Shown here: piece after piece, positions 1 through 5,506 of the stretch | Position numbering within the stretch: position 1 is the stretch's first letter | Layout: each line of letters opens with the position of its first letter | Assembly: GCA_026984415.1 (NCBI GenBank) | Contig: JALSSE010000467.1 | Location: forward strand, 1-6,070 | Direction: 5' to 3' | Length of the DNA stretch: 6,070 bases | Origin: Hydrogenothermaceae bacterium | GTDB taxonomy: Bacteria > Aquificota > Aquificae > Hydrogenothermales > Hydrogenothermaceae | Program-made: the position numbers and the translations under genes | The notes under the pieces: model-generated | Told to the model about the DNA's origin: nothing | Databases searched by the model: none | The model's input: only the letters and a program-made list of their open reading frames with translations

Positions 1-1
1 T

Positions 2-265
2 GCTTTTGGTGTGATGTTAGCTATTTCTCCAAAAGCAACACTTATAATTGGTGGGATATGGATAGGTTCGTTTTTAGTATCTGGATACGTTTCCCTATCC
101 TCAATACTTGCCTCTATACTTGCACCGATTATAGTTTTATATATTGAAAAAGATGTGTATTTAACTTTTGCAACGTTGATTATGGCAATTATTATTGTTT
201 TAAAACATTCTTCAAATATAAAAAGACTAAAAGAAGGTACAGAAAGTAGATTTCTACACAGATAA
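2..265 (+). CDS. plsY: PlsY, acyl-phosphate:glycerol-3-phosphate acyltransferase (C-terminal part)
   Basis: This is the last 87 residues of an integral membrane protein whose beginning lies before the window; the frame is open from base 2 (Ala-Phe-Gly-Val-Met-Leu...). PlsY transfers an acyl group from acyl-phosphate to sn-glycerol-3-phosphate, the first acylation step of phospholipid synthesis in most bacteria, and works in the inner membrane. The AFGVML start matches the segment that follows the family's glycine-rich G-K-G-x-A-T motif. Three hydrophobic segments follow, at about visible residues 10-25, 32-46 and 51-66. The family's last conserved motif is present as KHSSNIKRLKEGTE, where Lys-His, Asn-Ile-x-Arg-Leu and Gly-Thr-Glu are typical. 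The protein ends a few residues later, the normal end for the family. The ATG at 14 and GTG at 11 are internal, not starts. It converges on purN with no visible terminator between them. Family assignment is confident. Confidence 0.88.
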   Translation, partial: AFGVMLAISPKATLIIGGIWIGSFLVSGYVSLSSILASILAPIIVLYIEKDVYLTFATLIMAIIIVLKHSSNIKRLKEGTESRFLHR

Positions 266-266
266 A

Positions 267-914
267 TCAAAAATCCTCTAAATCTGGATTAACAGGAACT
301 GTTCCATACTTTGCCCTTTCAACAAAAACATTTCTGCCATCTACTTTAACCCTATTATCAACAATCCATTTAATAGCCTGTGGATATATCCTGTGCTCAA
401 ACTCAAGTATTCTTTCAGACAAACTCTCTTCAGTATCCTCTGGTCTTATAGGAACAACAGCCTGAATTATAATAGGTCCATTATCCAACTCTTTTGTAAC
501 AAAGTGGACTGTACATCCTGTAAATTTTGCCCCATAATCTAAAGCCTGTTTCTGAGCTTTTAATCCCTGAAAAGCCGGGATAAGAGAAGGATGAATATTA
601 ACCAATTTTCCCTCAAAAGTTTCAATAAATCTATCACTTAAAATTCTCATATATCCAGCTAAAACAACTAAATCTGGATTATGTTTTTTTATGTATTCAG
701 AAATATAAATATCGTATCCTTCCCTTGAAGAAAAGAAAGAAGGGTCAATAAATTTGGCCTTTATATTATATTTTTTGGCAATTTCTAAGCCTTTAGCTTC
801 CTTTTTATTAGACAACACAAGCGTAATTTTTGCATCTATTTTACCTTCTTCGATACCCTTAATTATAGCTTCTAAATTTGAGCCTCTACCAGAAATAAGA
901 ACAACTATATTCAT
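267..914 (-). CDS. purN: PurN, phosphoribosylglycinamide formyltransferase 1
   Basis: PurN moves the formyl group of 10-formyltetrahydrofolate to GAR, giving FGAR, the third step of de novo purine synthesis in the cytoplasm. The 215-residue product has the usual family length. It opens with the nucleotide-binding strand and loop ISGRGSNLEAI (residues 7-17). Active-site residues are visible: Asn107 and His109 in NIHPSLIPAFQG, and Asp144 in ELDNGP, which match the Asn/His/Asp triad known from E. coli PurN. LAGYMRIL (85-92) is the family's folate-site region. An in-frame ATG at 926 gives four more residues, but it has no ribosome site. The ATG at 914 follows GGAAGG at 919-924 with a 4-base gap and yields the usual MNIVVLISG start, so I prefer 914. 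No other purine gene is visible; the gene stands alone behind its own promoter and converges with plsY. Confidence 0.93.
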   Translation of the reverse strand: MNIVVLISGRGSNLEAIIKGIEEGKIDAKITLVLSNKKEAKGLEIAKKYNIKAKFIDPSFFSSREGYDIYISEYIKKHNPDLVVLAGYMRILSDRFIETFEGKLVNIHPSLIPAFQGLKAQKQALDYGAKFTGCTVHFVTKELDNGPIIIQAVVPIRPEDTEESLSERILEFEHRIYPQAIKWIVDNRVKVDGRNVFVERAKYGTVPVNPDLEDF

Positions 915-918
915 TAAA

Positions 919-924
919 CCTTCC
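919..924 (-). promoter_or_regulatory. Ribosome binding site that fixes the purN start
   Basis: GGAAGG on the minus strand lies 4 bases before the ATG at 914-912 and directly after the alternative ATG at 926-924. Nothing like a Shine-Dalgarno precedes the alternative ATG; the bases there read AAATTTT. This supports the shorter PurN start. Confidence 0.6.
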
Positions 925-940
925 ATAAAATTTTTGACAA

Positions 941-949
941 ATTATAACA
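941..949 (-). promoter_or_regulatory. Extended -10 promoter of purN
   Basis: On the minus strand the bases read TGTTATAAT, that is TG-N-TATAAT, a perfect extended -10 element. The position 17 bases upstream (964-969) reads TTATTT, only weakly like a -35 box, which is acceptable for an extended -10 promoter. Transcription would start near 933-935 and leave a leader of about 20 bases to the ATG at 914. That leader is too short to give the ATG at 926 its own ribosome site. Confidence 0.5.
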
Positions 950-965
950 TTAAAATCGTATAAAA

Positions 966-994
966 ATAAAAAAAGCTCCCCTTTTGGGGAGCTT
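966..994 (-). terminator. Intrinsic terminator of the multihaem cytochrome gene
   Basis: A perfect 9-bp inverted repeat, AAGCTCCCC (973-981) and GGGGAGCTT (986-994), encloses a 4-base loop. Read on the minus strand, the GC-rich hairpin runs into a run of T with one A (TTTTTTATTT), the classic rho-independent form. It lies 29 bases beyond the stop codon of the cytochrome gene. On the plus strand the hairpin is not followed by a T-run, so it works in one direction only. Confidence 0.9.
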
Positions 995-1022
995 AATGGA
1001 AGGGAGGAAATTAAATCTTAAA

Positions 1023-3407
1023 TTATTTCCATCCTTTTATTACAATTTCTTGAGCTTTTTTGTATGGGAATTTCTTAACTAAGTCTTTCACTGATAATTC
1101 TTCATCACCTTCTCTCATGTAGTGAATGAGAACAACAGAAGCCCAGTAGTCATTTTCGTATTTAGTTCCTTTAAGCTCTACAGGAACACCTTTTTTATTA
1201 ACAGTATGACAAGCTGCACATGTAACAGGTCCTGCATACTTTCCATCAGGTGAGAACTGTAAAGCCTGTTCGTGTGTTGTCAAGTCTACAGTATTGTCTG
1301 GACCTTCGTATCTAACAGGATATAATCCGTGTATAGATTCGTGACAAGACTGACAAGCAATTTTTCCATGGGCTTTTGAAAATCTGTATAGTGCATATTT
1401 GTTGTTCTGGTCAACTGGGAAGTACTCTCCACCTAAACTTTCAACAAATGGAGCTAAGTGACAGTTTGCACAATGAGGTTCAGCTGGAGCCAACCACCAG
1501 TCAGAACCAGCAGATGCTGCTTCATAAGGAACAGGGCTTCCTTCTTTAGCATTCCAAGGTAAAAGTTTTAATTTTCCTTTAACTTTAGTAGCTTTAACTA
1601 AAGTAGCACCTTTGTGTTCACCCCAGAAAGAGTATAACTCGTCTGGACCAGGGTCAACCATCTTCTTGAATTTTTCTTTATCTCCACCAGCAACAACCCT
1701 AATAATTTCTTCAATAGATTTGTTTCTTAAAGTTTTTCCTTTTTGGGTAACAGGGTTTTCTAATTCATCATATTTGTAAAGTTCCATAGTTAACTGGTTG
1801 TGACAGTTTGAACATGTTAATCCTCTTTTTTCATCAATAGGTTTTCCGTTTTCATCGGTCATGCTGATATTTCTAAGCATGTATTTTCCAATTTCATTTA
1901 AGAAGAATGGAGGTTTCACATCAGGGTTTGTATGTGCATCCCTTCTTAAGTAACATCCACCACCTGCAACCCTCTGGTCAGAATCAGAAAATCTTGGATT
2001 TCCGTAATCATCAATTATGCTGTAAGGGTTATCAACCATTTTTTCAACCCTTTTAGCTTCTGACTGCCAGTGGGTTGGGTGACAAGCCTGACAGTTTTGA
2101 GTTCTTCCAGCTGCATCAGGCATTGGAACGAAAGCCATATGGGCTGAGTGCATTGCTTCAGTTAATGTTTTAGCTTTTACAACTTTATATCCAGTAGCTG
2201 TTGGTCTTGGTTCTACAAGGTTACCTGAAACATTATCACCGTGACAGTCTGTACAGTTTACATGAGATACAGAACCAAGTCTTAAGTTAGTAGCATTTGG
2301 ATTATATTCTTTCAAGAAATTTGTTCCATGGTGTGCATCGTGTAATTCAAGAATATTAATTGAACCTTCGGCTAATCTTGCCATATACTCTGTTTCATCT
2401 GGATAGTTCTTAATCCAGTAGTTAAATTCCTGTTTGTGTCTTTTTAAACCTTCTTCTCTTGCCATTTTAGAAGCAATACCTTCTCCAGAGTGACATGCAT
2501 AACAGTTTGGAATATCAACAGGGTTTGTTCCAAAGAACTCAACTGGTTTTCCAGCAACTAAAATAGGTTTTCCATTTTTATCCCTTAACTGAACCATAGA
2601 GTATTGGAAAGGCTGGAAATCTTTATTAGTAATAGTTCTGATAGAACCAGTTCTTTCACTATCGTAAAATGCAGTTAAAGGTAATCCTAATGCATCCCAG
2701 ATATAAGATGCTGTAAGTTTGATAGGTACGTCTTTAACCTGTGGGACCAATGTATCTGTGAAAACAATGTTTCCACCATCTTTTCCTGCATAATCAAGGT
2801 ACCCACCGTATAAAGGTTTTCCACTTGGACCAGCATCTATAGGAATTGAGAAGCTCTTACCAATTCTAATTCTCTTGCTTTCTTTTCCTGCTGCCCCTGG
2901 TGGAATTGTACCTTCAAGGTCTTTGTAGATGAATAAATGTGTCCAGACATAGTTTGCAACACTGTCTCCCGGGTCATTCATATCACCATCACCGTTAACA
3001 TCTTTAGGAACAGACCAGTATTTCATCTTATTCCCTTCAGAGTAACGGTTGTCCTTCACCCAGTAGTACATTTTTACGTCATCTTTTGGAGATAACAACT
3101 TAGGCTTTTGCCCGTTAACCCCAGCTTTAACCGCCTGAGCCTGAATACTGTTGTAAGGTGGAATTACACAACAGTAAGTTATGTCAAATCCTACACAGTG
3201 CATTCCAAGCTCGTAGTTGATAAAAATGTTATAAGGGTTACGTGGATTAAATAAACCCTTTTTACCTTCCACCTTATTTAACATATCAAAGCTAAACGGT
3301 GGGTTGGTATCGTACTTTGCTGCATGGGCATCTATTGATGATAATGCAGTCAACCCTGCTACAGCTATAGCAGAGTAGAGATAGTGCCGAAACCTCCTTT
3401 TTCTCAT
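1023..3407 (-). CDS. Exported seven-haem c-type cytochrome with a haem-free N-terminal domain
   Basis: The 794-residue product has a Sec-type signal peptide: basic RKRRFRH, hydrophobic core at about 11-25, and likely cleavage after AHA at 29. Residues 30-300 have no haem motif. They carry ELGMHC (66-71) followed by Cys79-Cys80, and an acidic loop D136-V-N138-G-D140-G-D142 that resembles a calcium-binding loop. The C-terminal part has seven CXXCH haem sites, with the first Cys at 302, 385, 439, 532, 646, 685 and 730. Many further His residues (356, 359, 360, 420, 423, 492, 645, 680, 693, 712) could be sixth haem ligands. There is no later membrane segment, so it is probably a soluble or peripherally bound periplasmic or surface electron carrier or reductase. 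The start is fixed by AAGGAGGTT just upstream. It is transcribed away from the hydrogenase operon. I do not recognise a characterised enzyme; the N-terminal motif recalls uncharacterised multihaem cytochromes. A multihaem c-type cytochrome is certain; its substrate is unknown. Confidence 0.93.
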   Translation of the reverse strand: MRKRRFRHYLYSAIAVAGLTALSSIDAHAAKYDTNPPFSFDMLNKVEGKKGLFNPRNPYNIFINYELGMHCVGFDITYCCVIPPYNSIQAQAVKAGVNGQKPKLLSPKDDVKMYYWVKDNRYSEGNKMKYWSVPKDVNGDGDMNDPGDSVANYVWTHLFIYKDLEGTIPPGAAGKESKRIRIGKSFSIPIDAGPSGKPLYGGYLDYAGKDGGNIVFTDTLVPQVKDVPIKLTASYIWDALGLPLTAFYDSERTGSIRTITNKDFQPFQYSMVQLRDKNGKPILVAGKPVEFFGTNPVDIPNCYACHSGEGIASKMAREEGLKRHKQEFNYWIKNYPDETEYMARLAEGSINILELHDAHHGTNFLKEYNPNATNLRLGSVSHVNCTDCHGDNVSGNLVEPRPTATGYKVVKAKTLTEAMHSAHMAFVPMPDAAGRTQNCQACHPTHWQSEAKRVEKMVDNPYSIIDDYGNPRFSDSDQRVAGGGCYLRRDAHTNPDVKPPFFLNEIGKYMLRNISMTDENGKPIDEKRGLTCSNCHNQLTMELYKYDELENPVTQKGKTLRNKSIEEIIRVVAGGDKEKFKKMVDPGPDELYSFWGEHKGATLVKATKVKGKLKLLPWNAKEGSPVPYEAASAGSDWWLAPAEPHCANCHLAPFVESLGGEYFPVDQNNKYALYRFSKAHGKIACQSCHESIHGLYPVRYEGPDNTVDLTTHEQALQFSPDGKYAGPVTCAACHTVNKKGVPVELKGTKYENDYWASVVLIHYMREGDEELSVKDLVKKFPYKKAQEIVIKGWK

Positions 3408-3411
3408 AGCT

Positions 3412-3420
3412 AACCTCCTT
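3412..3420 (-). promoter_or_regulatory. Strong Shine-Dalgarno of the multihaem cytochrome
   Basis: AAGGAGGTT on the minus strand ends 4 bases before the ATG at 3407, an almost complete match to the 16S rRNA anti-Shine-Dalgarno. The same nine bases occur again inside the gene at 3391-3399 (codons 3-6), 21 bases further in. Confidence 0.8.
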
Positions 3421-3447
3421 AAAAGATATTAAAAAATCTTATTTTTC

Positions 3448-3474
3448 GTTATAAAAGTAAATACATACTATCAA
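3448..3474 (-). promoter_or_regulatory. Candidate promoter of the multihaem cytochrome
   Basis: On the minus strand TTGATA (3474-3469, one mismatch to TTGACA) and TATAAC (3453-3448, one mismatch to TATAAT) are 15 bases apart, shorter than the ideal 17. Transcription would begin near 3440, giving a leader of about 33 bases that includes the strong ribosome site. In DNA this AT-rich such pairs also occur by chance, so this is a candidate only. Confidence 0.35.
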
Positions 3475-3723
3475 AGATATTCTTAAAAATATATTAACTA
3501 TATTTATATGTCAATATTATTAGCTACACTGCATATCATTATATATTAAACTATTAAAAATAATCCACTTATATTAATATAACTATTTTAAATATATTCT
3601 TATAACTTTTAGCCAAATCTTTTCGTCAAAAAATAAACTTACTTTTAGTGAAAACTTGCATTTTCATAAGTTATTTAAAACAATAAATTTTTTTAAAAAT
3701 TTTAAATTTTACTTAAAAAGTTA

Positions 3724-3752
3724 TTGACAAATAACGTGATGTAAATCATATT
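3724..3752 (+). promoter_or_regulatory. Candidate promoter of the hydrogenase operon
   Basis: A perfect -35 box TTGACA (3724-3729) is followed, after 17 bases, by CATATT (3747-3752), a four-of-six match to the -10 consensus. A/T-tracts immediately upstream could strengthen it. Transcription would begin near 3759, leaving a leader of about 24 bases with the GGAGGG ribosome site. A weak -10 with a regulator-like palindrome over it suggests a controlled promoter. Confidence 0.45.
3736..3749. promoter_or_regulatory. FNR/CRP-like operator upstream of hynS
   Basis: GTGATGTAAATCAT contains the perfect half-sites TGAT (3737-3740) and ATCA (3745-3748) separated by four bases, the core geometry of FNR (TTGAT-N4-ATCAA) and CRP (GTGA-N6-TCAC) sites. 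It lies between the proposed -35 and -10 boxes and overlaps the -10, a position that would normally block polymerase. This would mean repression, unless the true start of transcription is elsewhere. No regulator gene is in the window. Confidence 0.4.
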
Positions 3753-3771
3753 TAAAGTATCTTTTAAATAT

Positions 3772-3777
3772 GGAGGG
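3772..3777 (+). promoter_or_regulatory. Ribosome binding site that fixes the hynS start
   Basis: GGAGGG lies 5 bases before the ATG at 3783. An in-frame GTG at 3777 overlaps this site and so cannot be the start it serves, which makes the ATG at 3783 the start. Confidence 0.8.
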
Positions 3778-3782
3778 TGGCT

Positions 3783-4823
3783 ATGGAAAGCATCTATGAT
3801 TTATTAAAGAAAAAAGGATATTCCCGCCGTGATTTTTTAAAGTTGTCAGCAGCTCTTACAGCAGCTTTAAGCCTTTCACCTGAAATGGTTCCGAAAGTAG
3901 CCCACGCCCTTGAAACAAAACCAAAACCAGTCGTTATATGGCTTGAATATCAGGACTGTGCAGGTTGCTCAGAATCATTTATAAGAAGTACAAATATACT
4001 GCCAACAGAAGTTTTATTAGATGTTATAGATTTAGAATATCACGAAACTCTTATGGCTCCTGCAGGAGAATTTGCTGAAGCATCAAAAGAAGAAGCAATG
4101 AAAAAATATAAAGGTCAGTACATTTTAGTAGTTGAAGGTTCAATACCTACAGGAAATCCTGGATATTGTACAGTAGCAGGAAAAACAGCATTAGACCAGC
4201 TTAAAGAAGCAGCAGAAGGAGCAGCTGCAATTATGGCAGTTGGAAGCTGTGCTTCATGGAGCGGAATACCAGGAGCAAATCCAAACCCAACTGGAGCAGT
4301 ATCAGTTCAAGAAGCATTACCAGATAAACAGGTCATTAATGTGCCTGGATGTCCTCCTATTGGAGATGTGATTGTTGCAGTAATTGCTGAATACTTAATA
4401 TTAGGAAAAATTCCAAAATTAGATGAAATGGGAAGACCAATATCCTATTATGGACAGACAATTCACGACAGATGTTACAGAAGACCATTTTACAACTCAG
4501 GACAGTTTGCAAAATCATTTGACGATGAAGGAGCTAAAAATGGACACTGTCTTTACAAAATGGGTTGTAAAGGTCCAGTTACAAGAAACGCCTGTTCTAC
4601 AATAAGATGGAACGGAGGTTTAAGTTTCCCAATACAATCTGGGCATCCTTGTTTTGGATGTGCAGAACCTGATTTCTGGGATAGAGGACATATATATACT
4701 CCCCTTTCTGTTGTTTCTTCTGGAATAGGAGGAAAAGAAATAGGAACAGCTATAGCAGTTGGTGCTGCAGCTGGAGCAGCTGTTAAATGGATAACTAATA
4801 TTGGGAAAAAAGGAGGGGCTTAA
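3783..4823 (+). CDS. hynS: NiFe-hydrogenase small subunit, group 1 (Isp-type), Tat-exported
   Basis: This is the electron-transfer subunit of a periplasmic, membrane-attached NiFe hydrogenase, passing electrons between the NiFe site of the large subunit and the membrane. Of 346 residues, the first 42 are a Tat signal (S14-R-R-D-F-L-K20, then a hydrophobic stretch ending AHA). All cluster ligands are visible. Proximal [4Fe-4S]: Cys59, Cys62 (CAGC), Cys156 (GSCASW), Cys190 (PGCPP). Distal [4Fe-4S]: His228, Cys231, Cys256, Cys262. Medial cluster: Cys271, Cys290, Cys293, with Pro283 where the fourth ligand would be, as in [3Fe-4S] enzymes. The two extra cysteines of oxygen-tolerant enzymes are both glycine (Gly61, Gly161). 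The tail (about 314-346) is Gly/Ala-rich, with only a weak hydrophobic stretch and no clear anchor. It is the first gene of the operon, and isp1 starts 2 bases after its stop. The symbol follows the hynS-isp1-isp2-hynL order known from Thiocapsa. Confidence 0.95.
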   Translation: MESIYDLLKKKGYSRRDFLKLSAALTAALSLSPEMVPKVAHALETKPKPVVIWLEYQDCAGCSESFIRSTNILPTEVLLDVIDLEYHETLMAPAGEFAEASKEEAMKKYKGQYILVVEGSIPTGNPGYCTVAGKTALDQLKEAAEGAAAIMAVGSCASWSGIPGANPNPTGAVSVQEALPDKQVINVPGCPPIGDVIVAVIAEYLILGKIPKLDEMGRPISYYGQTIHDRCYRRPFYNSGQFAKSFDDEGAKNGHCLYKMGCKGPVTRNACSTIRWNGGLSFPIQSGHPCFGCAEPDFWDRGHIYTPLSVVSSGIGGKEIGTAIAVGAAAGAAVKWITNIGKKGGA

Positions 4824-4825
4824 TT

Positions 4826-5494
4826 ATGGATTTGGCATTTCTTGATTTTGTAAGGGGACCTCTTTTAAAGTTTGCATTAATAGTTTTTTTCTTTGGAATA
4901 GCTTATAGAGTTGTACGGGTTATTATGTGGGGAGTTCCTAAAAATAGAGCAAAACCAAAAGGAAACCCTGCAGTTTCTGCCCTAAAAACACCTTTTTTAA
5001 AACCTTTTAGAGAAATAACTTTTAAAGATGTAATATCAAAAAGGGCAATCCAGTATATTGGTGGTTTTACCTTCCATATAACATTTTTACTTTTAGTATT
5101 CTTCATCCCTCAACACTCATTTTTATGGACTGAGGTTTTAGGTATTAAGCTTCCCTATTTTTCTTCAACTATTTCAAATATACTTGCCTATGGTGCATTA
5201 CTTTCTGTTTTAGCCCTATGGCTCAATAGATTTACTTCTCCTGTATTAAGACTTTTAACTGGTGCAAATGAACATATAGCCAATTTTTTAATTACATTAA
5301 CGATTTTATCAGGAATTGTGGCTACACAATGGGTAGGTGGGGGGACTTACATAACAGCCCTCGGAATTCATATGCTTTTTGCAGATTTACTTATTATTTA
5401 CATTCCATTCAGCAGACTTGCCCATTTTATTGATTACTTTTTCTCAACAGGATTTTATGGAAGAAGTATTGGAATATTAGGTGTTAGAGAATAA
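4826..5494 (+). CDS. isp1: Isp1-like membrane cytochrome b (NarI/DsrM family)
   Basis: This is a membrane subunit expected to carry electrons between the periplasmic hydrogenase and the quinone pool or the Isp2 protein. The 222 residues show about five membrane segments (roughly 14-36, 76-94, 114-134, 152-170 and 178-199). The end GIHMLFADLLIIYIPFSRLAH, continuing into HFIDYFFST, is the NarI/DsrM signature. His182 and His200 are 18 residues apart, the same spacing as the last two haem ligands of E. coli NarI (His187 and His205). His84 and His97 are the likely partners for two b-type haems; His150 is a further candidate. AGGAGGGG lies 7 bases before the ATG. The gene sits between hynS (2-base gap) and isp2 (12-base gap), which separates it from the unrelated HyaC/HupC cytochrome b of other group 1 hydrogenases. 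The family is sure; the electron route is inferred. Confidence 0.88.
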   Translation: MDLAFLDFVRGPLLKFALIVFFFGIAYRVVRVIMWGVPKNRAKPKGNPAVSALKTPFLKPFREITFKDVISKRAIQYIGGFTFHITFLLLVFFIPQHSFLWTEVLGIKLPYFSSTISNILAYGALLSVLALWLNRFTSPVLRLLTGANEHIANFLITLTILSGIVATQWVGGGTYITALGIHMLFADLLIIYIPFSRLAHFIDYFFSTGFYGRSIGILGVRE

Positions 5495-5506
5495 GGAGGG
5501 TTAAAA

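Larger units (their letters stand above)
3408..3782. other. AT-rich divergent intergenic region (375 bases)
   Basis: This region separates the divergent cytochrome and hynS genes. I see no gene in it: the longest short reading frames, such as the ATG at 3508 with 13 codons, lack a ribosome site. It is much richer in A/T than the genes beside it. Its middle (about 3480-3720) holds a perfect 12-bp palindrome TATATTAATATA (3570-3581). A/T-tracts at 3686-3720 lie just before the hynS promoter and could act as an UP element or curved DNA. The 9-mer AAAGATATT occurs at 3422-3430 and 3473-3481. No terminator-like GC-rich hairpin and no RNA gene is visible. Confidence 0.6.

Noticed and set aside
754..963. 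Plus-strand open frame of 69 codons over purN
   Set aside because: It lies antisense to the well-supported purN, has no ribosome site and resembles no known protein.
934..964. Plus-strand TTGACA (934-939) with TATAAA (959-964), a promoter-like pair
   Set aside because: The spacing is 19 bases, and it would point at the 3' end of the oppositely directed cytochrome gene with no plus-strand gene following. The bases are better explained by the purN leader and promoter on the other strand.
3423..3440. Small inverted repeat AAGAT...ATCTT in the cytochrome leader
   Set aside because: A five-base-pair, A/T-rich stem with an eight-base loop is too weak to call a regulatory hairpin, especially for a thermophile.
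3508..3549. Short plus-strand frame of 13 codons in the intergenic region
   Set aside because: It has no ribosome site and a composition like the surrounding AT-rich DNA.
3648..3660. Possible sigma-54 promoter (TTGCA at 3656-3660) upstream of hynS
   Set aside because: The GG that should lie 12 bases before the GC is absent (TA is found there).
4423..4605. Plus-strand open frame of 60 codons inside hynS
   Set aside because: It is out of frame within the cluster-binding part of hynS, which is fully accounted for.
4903..5106. Minus-strand open frame of 67 codons over isp1
   Set aside because: It is an antisense shadow of isp1 with no ribosome site or recognisable motif.
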